DNA from: Desulfobacterales bacterium
Lineage (GTDB): Bacteria; Desulfobacterota; Desulfobacteria; Desulfobacterales; JAHEIW01
Length of the DNA: 54,448 nt
NCBI GenBank assembly: GCA_030066985.1
Contig: JASJAN010000040.1
Span: forward strand, 1-54,448
Direction: 5' to 3'
A program made the position numbers and the translations under genes. A model generated the notes under the pieces. It was not told where the DNA came from. It made no database searches and worked only from the letters and a program-made list of their open reading frames with translations. Shown in pieces: positions 1 to 9,224 of the stretch. Each line of letters opens with the position of its first letter. The first letter of the stretch is position 1.

Positions 1-2
1 TT

Positions 3-812
3 CACGGTCTGGACGATCCCGGTAAGGTGTGGCAGAATTTGGCCCCTACACTGGTTAAACAAGATTATAATGTATGGCTGATGCGCTACCCCAATGACCA
101 GCCGATCGTGGAGTCGGCCCAGCTGTTTTTCGGCAAGCTGCAGGAGTTTAAACAACAAGGCATCAATTCCATTTCGATTGTAGCCCACAGCATGGGGGGT
201 CTGGTTACCCGAGAAATGCTCACCCGTCCGGAAATAGACTATGGCAGATCAGCAGATCGCCATCAGGTGCCTATGGTCGAAGCTTTCATTATGGTGGGAA
301 CACCCAATCATGGTTCTCAGCTGGCAAGATTCCGGGTGTTTGCTGAAATGCGTGATCAACTGGAGCGTTTGGTAAAAGGCGAAGCAGACTGGCTGGGGTC
401 CATTATCGACGGTGTCGGCGAGGCCAAGATCGACCTGCTGCCGGGAAGCCGTTTTTTAACCGAGCTCAATGCCCGACCGCACCCGGCGGGGTTAGAAATG
501 TTGATTATTGCCGGTGTGACCAGCCCCTGGAAGGAAAGTGAAATCAACCGCTGGGTGACTGACGTACGTCGAAAAGTGCCGCCTGAGCAGCAAAAATGGG
601 TGGATGACCTGGGAAAAGATATGATTGCCCTAACCCATGGATTGGGGGATGGCCTGGTGACAGTCGCGTCAACCCAACTGGCAGGGGTGCCCCACCGGAC
701 AGTGGACGGCACCCACCTGTCGATGATTCGCAATATTACGCTCAGCAGCCAACGCATACCACCGGCGGTGCCCATCATTGTCAATCAGCTCAAGGGTCAA
801 GAAACTCAATAA
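3..812 (+). CDS. Lipase-like alpha/beta hydrolase, 5'-truncated by the window edge
   Basis: The frame is open from the first complete codon of the window, reading HGLDDPGKVW before the first possible GTG at 27. The usual oxyanion-loop HG is therefore present and the true start lies upstream of the window. The nucleophile elbow AHSMGGL, then GTPNHGS, and a late DGTHLSM with the likely catalytic histidine identify a serine esterase/lipase of the alpha/beta-hydrolase fold (PGAP1/lipase-like). GDGLVTV may carry the acidic residue. The substrate cannot be read from the sequence. The gene converges on the ion-channel gene at 1022-1690, and the gap between them holds an inverted word-repeat array. 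Confidence 0.85.
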   Translation, partial: HGLDDPGKVWQNLAPTLVKQDYNVWLMRYPNDQPIVESAQLFFGKLQEFKQQGINSISIVAHSMGGLVTREMLTRPEIDYGRSADRHQVPMVEAFIMVGTPNHGSQLARFRVFAEMRDQLERLVKGEADWLGSIIDGVGEAKIDLLPGSRFLTELNARPHPAGLEMLIIAGVTSPWKESEINRWVTDVRRKVPPEQQKWVDDLGKDMIALTHGLGDGLVTVASTQLAGVPHRTVDGTHLSMIRNITLSSQRIPPAVPIIVNQLKGQETQ

Positions 813-980
813 GGTTTCAGGTTTCAGTGTTCAGGTGTCAGTCTTTGGCCCGGAGGGCCTAACCTTTGCCTTGAAAGCTGTGGACAAAAAGCGTTTCAAG
901 AGAGATTGCATGCCACGGAATAAAAGTTGAATGCTGACACCTGACACCTGATCCGCCTTCGGCGGAAACACTGAAACCTT
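811..980. repeat. Inverted array of the TTTCAG/GTGTCAG word repeat
   Basis: The left arm (811-841) is built from GGTTTCAG, TGTTCAG and GTGTCAG words. The right arm (934-980) carries the complementary CTGACACC and CTGAAACC words. The right arm is interrupted by a mini-hairpin, TCCGCC-TTC-GGCGGA, at 952-966. The array fills the gap between two convergent genes, so it could act as a bidirectional terminator. A second copy of the family lies at 27192-27259. Confidence 0.8.
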
Positions 981-1021
981 ATGAAAAACCAAATTCTAAA
1001 ATCAACTTCGAGACTCAATAC

Positions 1022-1690
1022 CTACTTTCTGGAGTTTTTAGACTTTGTAGCAACCCGCATTCCCACAAACCAGGCGATCACCACCACCAGATAAAGCTGA
1101 CCGATCACCGCCTCCAGAGCCGAGAACATTTTGGCCACGTTGGTAAGGGGGGTAATATCACCAAAGCCCAAAGTGGTCAGCGTCACAAAACTATAATATT
1201 CAAATAACAGTAAATTACCTAGTCCCCCTGACAAATTAAAGGCGGCCGCATCGATCAGATACAATAGCATGTAAACCATGGCCCACATCTTCGCGATCAA
1301 AATATAAAGCAGCATGGCCGCATAAACCACCTCCCGGGAGACCGTCTCTGTTTTAATAATCAACATTAAGGTGTTTTTGGTCACAACAAGCGTTAATAAA
1401 ATACCGCATATCATACTTACCGTAGAAAAAATATCATGTTCAAAGAAATTATCCAGCCACATCGTCAAGATCATTATGCCCGCCAAAACACCGCCAAAAT
1501 AGAGCAGACGTTTTCTGTTGGTGATTAGATACAGCATACATATGACGGTGGCTGTCATAAAGACATCGATCAGGTTGCTGACAGCCACGAAAGACTCCAG
1601 AATCGGCCCGACAATCAGCAGAGACAGGATGAGAACCGTCAGGATTAAAAATCGTTCGCTTGTTTGCATTACCTGGTGTAGTGATTTCAA
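1022..1690 (-). CDS. Potassium-channel-like membrane protein
   Basis: This is a 222-residue hydrophobic protein. About six membrane segments can be seen, near residues 13-35, 38-57, 61-80, 88-112, 120-146 and 185-212. A pore loop before the last segment carries the selectivity-filter-like motif TTLGFGD, the K+ channel TxGYGD signature with F for Y. The would-be fourth segment lacks regularly spaced arginines, so voltage sensing is unlikely, and no cytoplasmic RCK/TrkA domain follows. The listed start is TTG. ATG at 1669 (seven residues later) is an alternative, and neither has a strong ribosome-binding site. Ion selectivity is inferred from the filter only. Confidence 0.8.
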   Translation of the reverse strand: MKSLHQVMQTSERFLILTVLILSLLIVGPILESFVAVSNLIDVFMTATVICMLYLITNRKRLLYFGGVLAGIMILTMWLDNFFEHDIFSTVSMICGILLTLVVTKNTLMLIIKTETVSREVVYAAMLLYILIAKMWAMVYMLLYLIDAAAFNLSGGLGNLLLFEYYSFVTLTTLGFGDITPLTNVAKMFSALEAVIGQLYLVVVIAWFVGMRVATKSKNSRK

Positions 1691-1740
1691 CTAAAGTGTC
1701 CTTTGTGTGTATTCTGGTCGATTGATAACTGTTTCGACTC

Positions 1741-4700
1741 TCATTGCTGCTCAGTTTCGAGTCTGTTCCGGGCATGTTCCACCGCGGCATCACAGGGATT
1801 GGCCTCACCGGTGCCGCGGTCACTAAAGGCAAAGACCAGGAAAGCAGGATTGACCAGGCCTGCCAAAATGCCCGAACCGGCCACCTGACGTCTCCGGGGG
1901 AGCCGGGTGACCGATACTTCCGGTTCGGTCAGGGTGCCTTGAATTCGCACTGGATTGGCCAGACTGACGAGACTGGCCCGCTTGGGTCTGGGGGCCATGA
2001 TGATATCCAGTTCTTCATTTTCAAGATTCAGTATACCGCCGGCGGCGATGGTAATGCGCTGGGTATCGAGCAAAAATTCTTCTATCGCTGCCTGGCCTTC
2101 CCCCACCTCGATGCGGGCAACGAGACAGTTTGTTTCAGTTACATCCTCACTTTCCCATTGGTTGGATAACATCGTGGGGACCAGGTCGGCCGCCCACAGA
2201 TCGATCTTTCGGCCCGAAATTCGGCCGGGACCGCCGATGACGCTGATGCGGCCTGCGACATTTCCAAGAATGTTGTAACGTGTGGTGCCGCTGCCGGCAA
2301 GATCGACCAGCAGGTCGACGTTGCCTTCAACCAGGTCGGTAACTTCCAGGTTGCTCAGCAGAAATCCCAAATCAATATCGTTAGCCTTTATGTGTAACCT
2401 GGACAACGGCGGATCCGAAGCGGCATCAACGTCAAACTCACCGTTGAACTGGGCGCCCTTAGACCCTGTAGCGCTGTAAGAAGATGTGAGCTGACCGTTT
2501 TTCAGGTGAAATTTAGAGATGATTTCACCGAGACCGCCCAATTTGCCGCGCACTTGTTTGGCGTTTAATTCTATGTCCACATCCACCGCGAAAAAGGCAT
2601 CAACCGGGATGGTGTAATCGGGAATGACGCGGGATTTATTTTCGGCTGCCGGCGTCTCACTGTCCACATCCAGCAGTTGCAGGTCATCCATATGTATTTG
2701 GGTTGCGGTTATGAGACCCTTGACTATGGGGCGCGGTGTTTGTTGAACAATGGTAAGATTGGCCTTAAGATCACTTTTGCCGACCCGCAGATCTTCCTCA
2801 TATGTGAAACGGTTGCCATTAGCCGTGAAGCGCCCCCGGGTATCGAACTCGCCCCGCAGCGGCACCAAAAAATTGGCTAAAGGGTCAATAACCTGTATGT
2901 CGGTGCCTGACATTTCGTACGCCAATTCAAACACTTTATTTTCAAATGGCCTGTTAATGCTTCCTTCGGCCTGTAACTGCAAGTCTTCTCTGTGAAACTT
3001 CACCCGCAACGGCAGGGGGGAGCCGGCTTTGCGAATTTGGGTCAAATTTGCGGTGCTGAATTCGGCATTAAAAGGCACATCCTGCAGTGTTCCTTTGATA
3101 TCACCCTTTAGTGGCAGATCTTTATCAGCCCCAATCGCTGCACTTTCGATCTCGAAATCGTAGATCCGGTCGCCAACATCAAGTGTGTAGGTCAAGTTGG
3201 CCGGCTTAATTTGCACAGTGAAGGACGGTTGTGCCAGCAATGCGCGCAGCGTATTCCCGCGACTGCTGCCATCAAAGGTGACTGTCTCCGCCGTCCCGGC
3301 AACGATATCCGGCATTTTTAGCTGTTTAAGTGTTTGGCCCACATCCATTTTAGCGGCCTTGGCCTTAAGCGAAACAGTGGCAACGTTATTACGCTGGCGC
3401 AGCTGCATTTGACCTTTTACGGGGTGGCCCGCCGCTTTTGTGCGAAACGTGACACCCAGGTTACCGTTTTCCAGTGTCACGGTAGATTTAACGTCTGTAA
3501 CGGGAATAGGGCTGTCCACTATATCCTTTACCGAAAGGTCAAGCTTGGCGTCAAAGGCTTTTAAACTCTCAAACTTTATAAGGCGATCCAACAGCCCCTT
3601 CGACTTGCTTTTCGCCGCTGTTTTGGATGAGGCGTTAAACGCGCTGAGGGTGAGGCGCTTGGCAGACAACTTGCCGCTCAGAGCCGGTCGGGGTGCTTTG
3701 TCTTCCCAGCGGGCACTTCCGGTAATTCGGTTTTTTCTAGCCTGAATCTGCAGGTTATTGATTTGGTGCCCAGTACCGTCGCTGTTGATGTCAGCCCGTA
3801 GATCGAATTTACCGATGGCTGGAAGAGAAGTACCGAACAACGGGCTCAGACTCTCAAAGCGATTGCCAGAGATACGCGTAGCAAGCTGTAAGACGTTGCC
3901 GCCTTCGCTGGTCCCGATAGCGCCTTCGCCCTTAATGGTCGCCCCGGAGGCAGCGGCTTCAAATTTTAGGGGCCAGGTCTTGTTGGCGGTCTTAGCGGTT
4001 GCTGTGGGGCCGCCTGTCATGGACAGCGTTAAGGGGACTTTGTCAAGCTTGGCGTCCAGTGATGCCGTTAGGGATCCTTTTTTGTTAGCGGTTATGCTGC
4101 CCTGTGCAACGCTTAGCGTCTGCCAGGGCCCAACTTTTTCAATGGTGCCTTTGAGTTTGCTGAAGGTGAAATGATCTTCTTGAAATTGAGTGCGAAATGA
4201 AAGCTGATAGGGACCGGTTTGCGGCAATCCCGCGTCGAGGAATTTTGCCAGGGCCTCCAGATTTTTGCCCTGCAATCGGGCATCAAACTCTAAACGTTCC
4301 TTGATATTGGTCGGGATCAATTCTCCTTTGATGGTCAATTTTGTATCCACCACGTCTAGTTGTGCCGCTATCGGCCAGGGGGCTGTATGCGAGATACCCT
4401 TAAGAGATTGCGAAGAGTTGATCTTAAGCGCAAACGGTGTTTCTCCAAACTGCCCCTGCACGGAAACCTGAAGCGGATCGTCCTGTCCGCCGGAGGCTTC
4501 TCCACTAAGGATATTGAGTGCGGGTGTTTCCGCAGGCCCCTGGAGTCGGGCGGTGATGTCGGTCACGCGGAAGGAACCCGGATATTTATTGACGTTGGCC
4601 GATAAATCAAAAGGGCCGGTGGTTGGAAAAGTCTCGCCAAATAGTGTTTCAAGAGAATCCGCCTGGCTGCCACTGATCTTGATGTGGTAGTCGCCCCGTT

Positions 4701-5415
4701 GCCATTTGAATGCCTGCTCCATTTGCCCGGCAAGTGCCAGTGACATATCGGGCCCTTGGATGTCCAAATGAATGGACCACGGGTTTTCAGGCGTCGATAA
4801 CTCTGCAGCACCATCAGCGGCCAGCAGGAGGGTAAATGTCATGTCTTTGGTTGAGCCCTTAGCCTCAATTCGTTCCGGCTCTCCGGGAATGTTCCAGAGC
4901 CGGGCGTGATTGATCCCAAAGCGCATGCTGTGTCCGTCAGCGGTTTTATAATCGATGACGCTGTCATTGACCTGGAAGCGTTCAACCGCCGGGAATAGCC
5001 TGGGTGCGTCGCTTTGGTCGCGATCTCCAAAAGTGTAATTATTGACACCGTCAGGGCCTTTCTCGATGATCAGATTCGCACCGTTAAATACAACATCCAG
5101 AACTTCCAATTTGCCGAAAAACAGTGGTATAAGAGCCACTTGGACAGCGACTTTTTCAGCCGTAGCAAAATACGGGCTCGTGGCCCAATCCGGGTTGGCG
5201 ATGGATATATCCTCGACGATTATTCGCGGTTGCAGGGAGCGTTCCAAATCAATGGGGCCGGCTATCTTAAATTTCCGGCCGAAGGCTTCGCTGGCTCTGG
5301 TCTCAATTTGATTGCGAAAAACAGAAGGATCCACGAACATCAGAGTCGCAACGGTCGCAACGGCCGCCAGCACCAGCCCAATAATCACAATTAAAACGAT
5401 TTTGTTTATGCGCAT
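1741..5415 (-). CDS. AsmA-family envelope protein (1224 aa)
   Basis: This very large protein has one N-terminal membrane anchor (about residues 5-27). A typical AsmA opening follows, in which a short anchor leads into an amphipathic RNQIETRASEAFGRKF segment and then a predicted beta-rich repeat body. The C-terminal third contains the AsmA_2-like stretch around VEGNVDLLVDLAGSGT and RISGRKIDLWAADLVP. AsmA-like and TamB-like proteins are thought to form long hydrophobic grooves that span the periplasm and carry phospholipids to the outer membrane, and that role is inferred here. At 1224 residues it is longer than E. coli AsmA (about 620). No clear Shine-Dalgarno sequence precedes the ATG. It is the most upstream of two minus-strand genes that run toward the channel gene. 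Confidence 0.85.
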   Translation of the reverse strand: MRINKIVLIVIIGLVLAAVATVATLMFVDPSVFRNQIETRASEAFGRKFKIAGPIDLERSLQPRIIVEDISIANPDWATSPYFATAEKVAVQVALIPLFFGKLEVLDVVFNGANLIIEKGPDGVNNYTFGDRDQSDAPRLFPAVERFQVNDSVIDYKTADGHSMRFGINHARLWNIPGEPERIEAKGSTKDMTFTLLLAADGAAELSTPENPWSIHLDIQGPDMSLALAGQMEQAFKWQRGDYHIKISGSQADSLETLFGETFPTTGPFDLSANVNKYPGSFRVTDITARLQGPAETPALNILSGEASGGQDDPLQVSVQGQFGETPFALKINSSQSLKGISHTAPWPIAAQLDVVDTKLTIKGELIPTNIKERLEFDARLQGKNLEALAKFLDAGLPQTGPYQLSFRTQFQEDHFTFSKLKGTIEKVGPWQTLSVAQGSITANKKGSLTASLDAKLDKVPLTLSMTGGPTATAKTANKTWPLKFEAAASGATIKGEGAIGTSEGGNVLQLATRISGNRFESLSPLFGTSLPAIGKFDLRADINSDGTGHQINNLQIQARKNRITGSARWEDKAPRPALSGKLSAKRLTLSAFNASSKTAAKSKSKGLLDRLIKFESLKAFDAKLDLSVKDIVDSPIPVTDVKSTVTLENGNLGVTFRTKAAGHPVKGQMQLRQRNNVATVSLKAKAAKMDVGQTLKQLKMPDIVAGTAETVTFDGSSRGNTLRALLAQPSFTVQIKPANLTYTLDVGDRIYDFEIESAAIGADKDLPLKGDIKGTLQDVPFNAEFSTANLTQIRKAGSPLPLRVKFHREDLQLQAEGSINRPFENKVFELAYEMSGTDIQVIDPLANFLVPLRGEFDTRGRFTANGNRFTYEEDLRVGKSDLKANLTIVQQTPRPIVKGLITATQIHMDDLQLLDVDSETPAAENKSRVIPDYTIPVDAFFAVDVDIELNAKQVRGKLGGLGEIISKFHLKNGQLTSSYSATGSKGAQFNGEFDVDAASDPPLSRLHIKANDIDLGFLLSNLEVTDLVEGNVDLLVDLAGSGTTRYNILGNVAGRISVIGGPGRISGRKIDLWAADLVPTMLSNQWESEDVTETNCLVARIEVGEGQAAIEEFLLDTQRITIAAGGILNLENEELDIIMAPRPKRASLVSLANPVRIQGTLTEPEVSVTRLPRRRQVAGSGILAGLVNPAFLVFAFSDRGTGEANPCDAAVEHARNRLETEQQ

Positions 5416-5475
5416 GTTTCGTGTTTTGTTCTAAAACGATGTCATATGGCTGAGATTTTTTATCAAAAATGATGC

Positions 5476-6453
5476 CTACTGCCCCGGGCTAAATAGAAAA
5501 ATTCCAGGAGTTTTCAATCTGGCACGATCGATAACGTCAAATACACCCAGGCCAAAGTTTAATCCGGCCACATAAAAAGTACTCGCCAAGCCGTATACAT
5601 TACGTGTTTCACCGGGAGTGTCGTATGCGGCAACGACTTGTAAAGATTTAGGGTTGCGAATATTGATAAGCTGAAGACCACCGGAACCGTCAGCGACCAG
5701 AAGCAGGTCATACAGCGGGTAGACACCCTGGGCCTCACCGGGTGTCACCAGCGACCCGGTCACACGCGGCTGTTTCGGGTTGCTGATATTGATCGTATAA
5801 ATACCACCGAGCAAATCAGCTACAAAGGCATTTTCTTCCAAGATAATAGCCGAGCGCGCATCTCGCGGTGCATTGACAGATGCCGCCAATATCGGCTGAG
5901 AAGGTCTTTTGATGTTAATAATCTGAAGACCGCCCCTGCCGGCTGCCACATACGCATGGTCGCCGGCAACAAAAACGCTGTGAGCCTTGCCCGGAAGAGA
6001 CAAAGATGCTTCTATTCTCGGGTGTGCGGCATCGCGTATGTTGATCACCTGAAGACCGGCCTGGGCATCCGCCACGCAGGCGTAATCGCCAAACACATAA
6101 ACATTGCGCGCATCACCGGGTGTCGCAATCGAACCAGTAATCCTGGGGCTATCCGGTTTGCGAATATCTATAATTTGAAGACCGGCAGAACCGGCGGCTA
6201 CATAAGCAAAGCTGCTGATGGCAAAAACGCCCTTGGCTTCTCCGGGCGTATCCACCGCGGCAACCTGGATAGGCTGATTAGCGCGGATATCGACTACGTG
6301 AAGCCCGTGCGTCCCCCCCGCAACATAGGCATGCTGACCCAACACAAAGACATCTGATCCCGTCAGCTTTTCGGCGCCGGCACCGGCTGAGACCAGAACA
6401 AGGCTTATCAAGATGGCTACGCGCACCAAAGGTAAAGAACGACGTTGTATCAT
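5476..6453 (-). CDS. Secreted LVIVD-repeat beta-propeller protein
   Basis: Seven copies of an approximately 42-residue repeat are visible. Each has a GLQIIDI-type core (GLHVVDI, GLQIIDI, GLQVINI, GLQIINI, GIYTINI, GLQLINI, GLGVFDV) preceded by an AYVA-type strand, as in the LVIVD family of predicted seven-bladed propellers. An N-terminal signal peptide ends near AGAGAEK. The ATG at 6453 was chosen because GGGAGG lies just upstream. The longer reading from a TTG at 6471 would place this ribosome-binding site inside the gene. The function is unknown; such proteins are secreted or surface-bound, probably for binding or structure. Confidence 0.85.
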   Translation of the reverse strand: MIQRRSLPLVRVAILISLVLVSAGAGAEKLTGSDVFVLGQHAYVAGGTHGLHVVDIRANQPIQVAAVDTPGEAKGVFAISSFAYVAAGSAGLQIIDIRKPDSPRITGSIATPGDARNVYVFGDYACVADAQAGLQVINIRDAAHPRIEASLSLPGKAHSVFVAGDHAYVAAGRGGLQIINIKRPSQPILAASVNAPRDARSAIILEENAFVADLLGGIYTINISNPKQPRVTGSLVTPGEAQGVYPLYDLLLVADGSGGLQLINIRNPKSLQVVAAYDTPGETRNVYGLASTFYVAGLNFGLGVFDVIDRARLKTPGIFLFSPGQ

Positions 6454-6621
6454 ATGACCTCCCAACTTCAATGCGACATTATCTCCGAATATTGTCGTGG
6501 CAGCTGCTGAAAACAGTGACTTATTGCATCCGTATTTATTTCTGGCGGTCTAACGATCATAAGTTCTATATTCTATGAACGAATACGGGTGAAATCAATA
6601 CTTCTTCCAAGATGAATCCAC

Positions 6622-7068
6622 TCAAATAACGCCGGGCTGTTGGCGGCAACCCATTAAATGACACTTCAATTTACGGCGCAATAGCCGATCGGACGGTTTG
6701 CGGCTGAATCTGAAAAGATGAGATGGGCAGCTGCAATCTGAAGCGCCGAAACCGATAATTGGAACTGAGGCACCTTTAAAACCATTGAAGGCGCCTGCCC
6801 ATCGGTGTTCATGTCTTTCAGGGTGATACGAATAGCATACTTCTTTTAGTTTTAAAATCGGTCGTAAATAATCCATGTGCCAGTGCGGACGGTGCGACAT
6901 GCGGATATGGTGGGCAATGCGCGCTTTGAGACCGCCGGGACCGAAGGCGCTGCCGACGTACACATAGCTGCCGGGTTTGATATTAAATCGGCCGAGCTTG
7001 CCGACCTCAACCTGTTGATCGGAATCACAAGTCATGATCAACGCATATGTACCGGGCTGAGCTTTCAT
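6622..7068 (-). CDS. GIY-YIG family protein of the DUF123 type
   Basis: The sequence has the DUF123 layout, with GTYALIM near the start, then GSYVYVGSAFGPGGLKARI (the GIY-YIG-like YVGSA segment). HWHMDYL and a late GASDCSCPSHLF motif with paired cysteines follow. DUF123 proteins are small stand-alone relatives of GIY-YIG endonucleases; their substrate is not known. A longer reading from GTG at 7110 would be translated from the CACAGAG repeat array, so I place the start at the ATG at 7068. The array separates it from tatD upstream, so co-transcription is possible but uncertain. Confidence 0.8.
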   Translation of the reverse strand: MKAQPGTYALIMTCDSDQQVEVGKLGRFNIKPGSYVYVGSAFGPGGLKARIAHHIRMSHRPHWHMDYLRPILKLKEVCYSYHPERHEHRWAGAFNGFKGASVPIIGFGASDCSCPSHLFRFSRKPSDRLLRRKLKCHLMGCRQQPGVI

Positions 7069-7085
7069 AGAAATAGTGTAAATTT

Positions 7086-7186
7086 TTACCACAGAGAGCA
7101 CAGAGCTCACAGAGATAAATTAAAACTGTTAAGCGTTAGATTGAAAGTTTTTGATTTCTCCGTGGGCTCCGCGAGCTCTGTGGTAA
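7086..7186. repeat. Inverted array of the CCACAGAG word repeat
   Basis: The left arm (7086-7115) reads TTACCACAGAG, then GCACAGAG and CTCACAGAG. The right arm (7155-7186) is its degenerate reverse complement, ending GAGCTCTGTGGTAA. The array starts directly at the stop codon of the TatD gene and reaches to within 20 bp of the GIY-YIG start. It could fold into a long hairpin between two co-directional genes. Confidence 0.8.
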
Positions 7187-7972
7187 TTATTTTTCAAAAG
7201 AAACTTCCGTTAACTTTCCGTATAACCGCTCGGTATTTTCAGTTACAGCCGTCACAACCTCTTCTTCAGAGACGTCCTTAATCTCCGCGATGGCTTTGAC
7301 CGATTGCCAGACATTTGCCGGTTCATTGCGTTCCTGCGGGGTGGGGCCCAGAACCGGGCTGTCGGTTTCTATCAGCAGACAGGAAAGGGGCAGGCGTTTA
7401 ACCAGTTTTTGCTTCTGGCGGGAGCGGACCACCGATGGTGGCACTGAAAAATAGTAACCGGCTTCAACCGCCGGTAAAGCGGCAGCGGCTTTGCCGTCAA
7501 AGGCATGCATTTGTACCAGGGCGGCATTGTTTTCCAGCAGCAGCGCAATCGCATGACGGCCGGCAGATCGGGAGTGTATGTTCAACGGCAGATTTAGCTC
7601 TTTTGAACAATCGATAAATATTTTTAGAATTTCGCGTTGCAGCTCTTTTTGGGGATCATCTTTTATGACCCAGTAATCGAGCCCCACTTCTCCGATGGCC
7701 ACCAACCGGGATTGATGATGGCGCAGAAAACCTGCCAATAGATGAGCTTGTTCTAAATCCAGGTGCGTCGGATATAGCCCGGCAGCCGGTTTGCATATCG
7801 GGTATTTGCGGGACAGCTCGATGTTTTTGCGCGCATCGCTAATATTTTCCCCAACAGCAATGATGGCATTGACACCGGCTTTGCCAGCTCTTGTCAAAAC
7901 CGCCTGCCGGTCGCCATCAAAGCTAGGATCGCATATGTGGGCGTGGGTGTCGGTCAGTCTTGCGTTTGGCAT
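7187..7972 (-). CDS. TatD-family metal-dependent hydrolase
   Basis: A 261-residue TIM-barrel amidohydrolase with the TatD metal ligands in order: DTHAH (H10, H12), GEVGLDY (E95), NIHSRSA (H133), QMHAFDG (H156) and ETDSP (D204). TatD enzymes are mostly 3'-5' DNases or general phosphodiesterase/deacylase-like enzymes. Most family members have H-C-R-A after the strand carrying H133, whereas this one has HSRSA. The start at ATG 7972 is used because a longer frame would overlap the cupin gene 10 bp upstream. It is the last gene of the cupin / MBL / cupin / TatD run. Confidence 0.9.
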   Translation of the reverse strand: MPNARLTDTHAHICDPSFDGDRQAVLTRAGKAGVNAIIAVGENISDARKNIELSRKYPICKPAAGLYPTHLDLEQAHLLAGFLRHHQSRLVAIGEVGLDYWVIKDDPQKELQREILKIFIDCSKELNLPLNIHSRSAGRHAIALLLENNAALVQMHAFDGKAAAALPAVEAGYYFSVPPSVVRSRQKQKLVKRLPLSCLLIETDSPVLGPTPQERNEPANVWQSVKAIAEIKDVSEEEVVTAVTENTERLYGKLTEVSFEK

Positions 7973-7982
7973 TGTCAGGCCT

Positions 7983-8258
7983 TTACCCGAACCGATAATG
8001 CTTTTTAACGTCTTTACGGATTTTCCAGGTGCAGGACATGCCGGTGGGGAAGGTGACCAGATCCCCTTTGCCGACTTCGACCGGTTCCTGCCCTTCGGGT
8101 GTGACGACAACATCGCCTTCCAGGAAGTAGCAGGTCTCAGATTCATCGTAGGACCAGGGAAATTCCGATGATTCCTTGGTCCATATGGGCCAGTCGCTGA
8201 CACCCAGCTCTTTGAGTTGCTCAGGGCTGGGATTGCGAATCACTTTAATCTTGCTCAT
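7983..8258 (-). CDS. Small single-domain cupin (DUF861/EutQ-like)
   Basis: A 91-residue protein with the layout of the DUF861 cupins: PWSYDESETCYFLEGDVVV, then a GKGDLVTFPTGMSCTW turn and a lysine-rich C-terminus ending in KHYRFG. Such proteins form one beta-barrel and are often annotated as ureidoglycine-aminohydrolase-type cupins, but the true ligand here is unknown. The first metal motif is weak, with E and C in place of paired histidines. It sits between the metallo-beta-lactamase gene (10 bp) and tatD (10 bp), so translation as one mRNA is likely. Confidence 0.8.
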   Translation of the reverse strand: MSKIKVIRNPSPEQLKELGVSDWPIWTKESSEFPWSYDESETCYFLEGDVVVTPEGQEPVEVGKGDLVTFPTGMSCTWKIRKDVKKHYRFG

Positions 8259-8268
8259 GTTATCTCCT

Positions 8269-9192
8269 TCAAGGTTTGATGGTTGTTTGCATATAGCCGT
8301 TTTGCGTTATGACGATACCGCGCTTCAAAAAATCTTTCATAATGGTATCATAGATGGGCCGGTATTCGGCATTAAAATACAGATCAACGGTTTCCTTATA
8401 CCAGTGGGTTTTCATCAGGTCATCATAAAATGAATTTTCATCCACAGTTTTGCGCATCATCAAAGTATAAATGGATATTTTTTTCAACAGGTCGAGACCC
8501 ATTTGATCACGATGGTTCAGAAAGTGATTGAGCCGTCTGCGGGTTCTCGTCAGGGCTTTATGCATATCCGTGAATGCTGGGCCGTGTCCGGGATAAACGA
8601 TCTGAACGTCGAGAGCCGACAGTTTTTCAAGGGACTCCAGCATTTGAAAGGGCGCTGCACTGCCCTCGATCTGCAGGGTCATAACGGCCATATCGTTTTT
8701 CCAGAGGGTATCGGAAGAGATGAGCAGTTTATCGCGGCGGTTATACAGCACGATCCCCTCCGCGGCATGGCCCGGTGTATGCATGACCGTGAATTCATGT
8801 GGGCCGACTTGGAGAATGTCCCCGTCGTTCAATTCGATTGTGCAGTCGAAAAAATCGGCTTCCTGATCGAAGTACCCCCACCAGGTGGCCCGATCATTGC
8901 GCGTATCAATAAAATGTTTTCCGATTTTATGCAGCGCAATATCACAACCGGATTGATCCTGAATGTGTCGATTGCCGCCGATGTGATCGCAATGGCAGTG
9001 GGTGCTGATAATCAACTGCACATCTGCCAGTTTTATGCCCAGCTGTTTGATCAACTTTGCGGTTTGGTCAAAATCGGCAATATAAGCGGTATCAATTAAA
9101 ACCGGTTTTTCAGACCAATAGGCAAAATGGTTGCCATTCAGGAAACCGCGCTCGATAAAAAACAGGTCTTTTAATATTTCAACAGGCTTCAT
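8269..9192 (-). CDS. Metallo-beta-lactamase-fold hydrolase
   Basis: A 307-residue MBL-fold enzyme with a full dinuclear metal site: THCHCDH (H65, H67, D69, H70), HTPGH (H142), SSD (D161) and PGHG (H203). After the catalytic domain comes a helical tail (about residues 215-290), as in the thioesterase-like or glyoxalase II-like MBL proteins that have a C-terminal substrate-binding domain. Substrate unknown; a thioester or lactone is plausible. It lies 32 bp downstream of the first cupin and 10 bp upstream of the second. Confidence 0.88.
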   Translation of the reverse strand: MKPVEILKDLFFIERGFLNGNHFAYWSEKPVLIDTAYIADFDQTAKLIKQLGIKLADVQLIISTHCHCDHIGGNRHIQDQSGCDIALHKIGKHFIDTRNDRATWWGYFDQEADFFDCTIELNDGDILQVGPHEFTVMHTPGHAAEGIVLYNRRDKLLISSDTLWKNDMAVMTLQIEGSAAPFQMLESLEKLSALDVQIVYPGHGPAFTDMHKALTRTRRRLNHFLNHRDQMGLDLLKKISIYTLMMRKTVDENSFYDDLMKTHWYKETVDLYFNAEYRPIYDTIMKDFLKRGIVITQNGYMQTTIKP

Positions 9193-9224
9193 GTGAACTG
9201 AGATACACTTTGTTTATGGGTAAC

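Noticed and set aside
356-784. 142-residue minus-strand frame opposite the first hydrolase.
   Set aside because: Antisense shadow of a gene with clear catalytic motifs.
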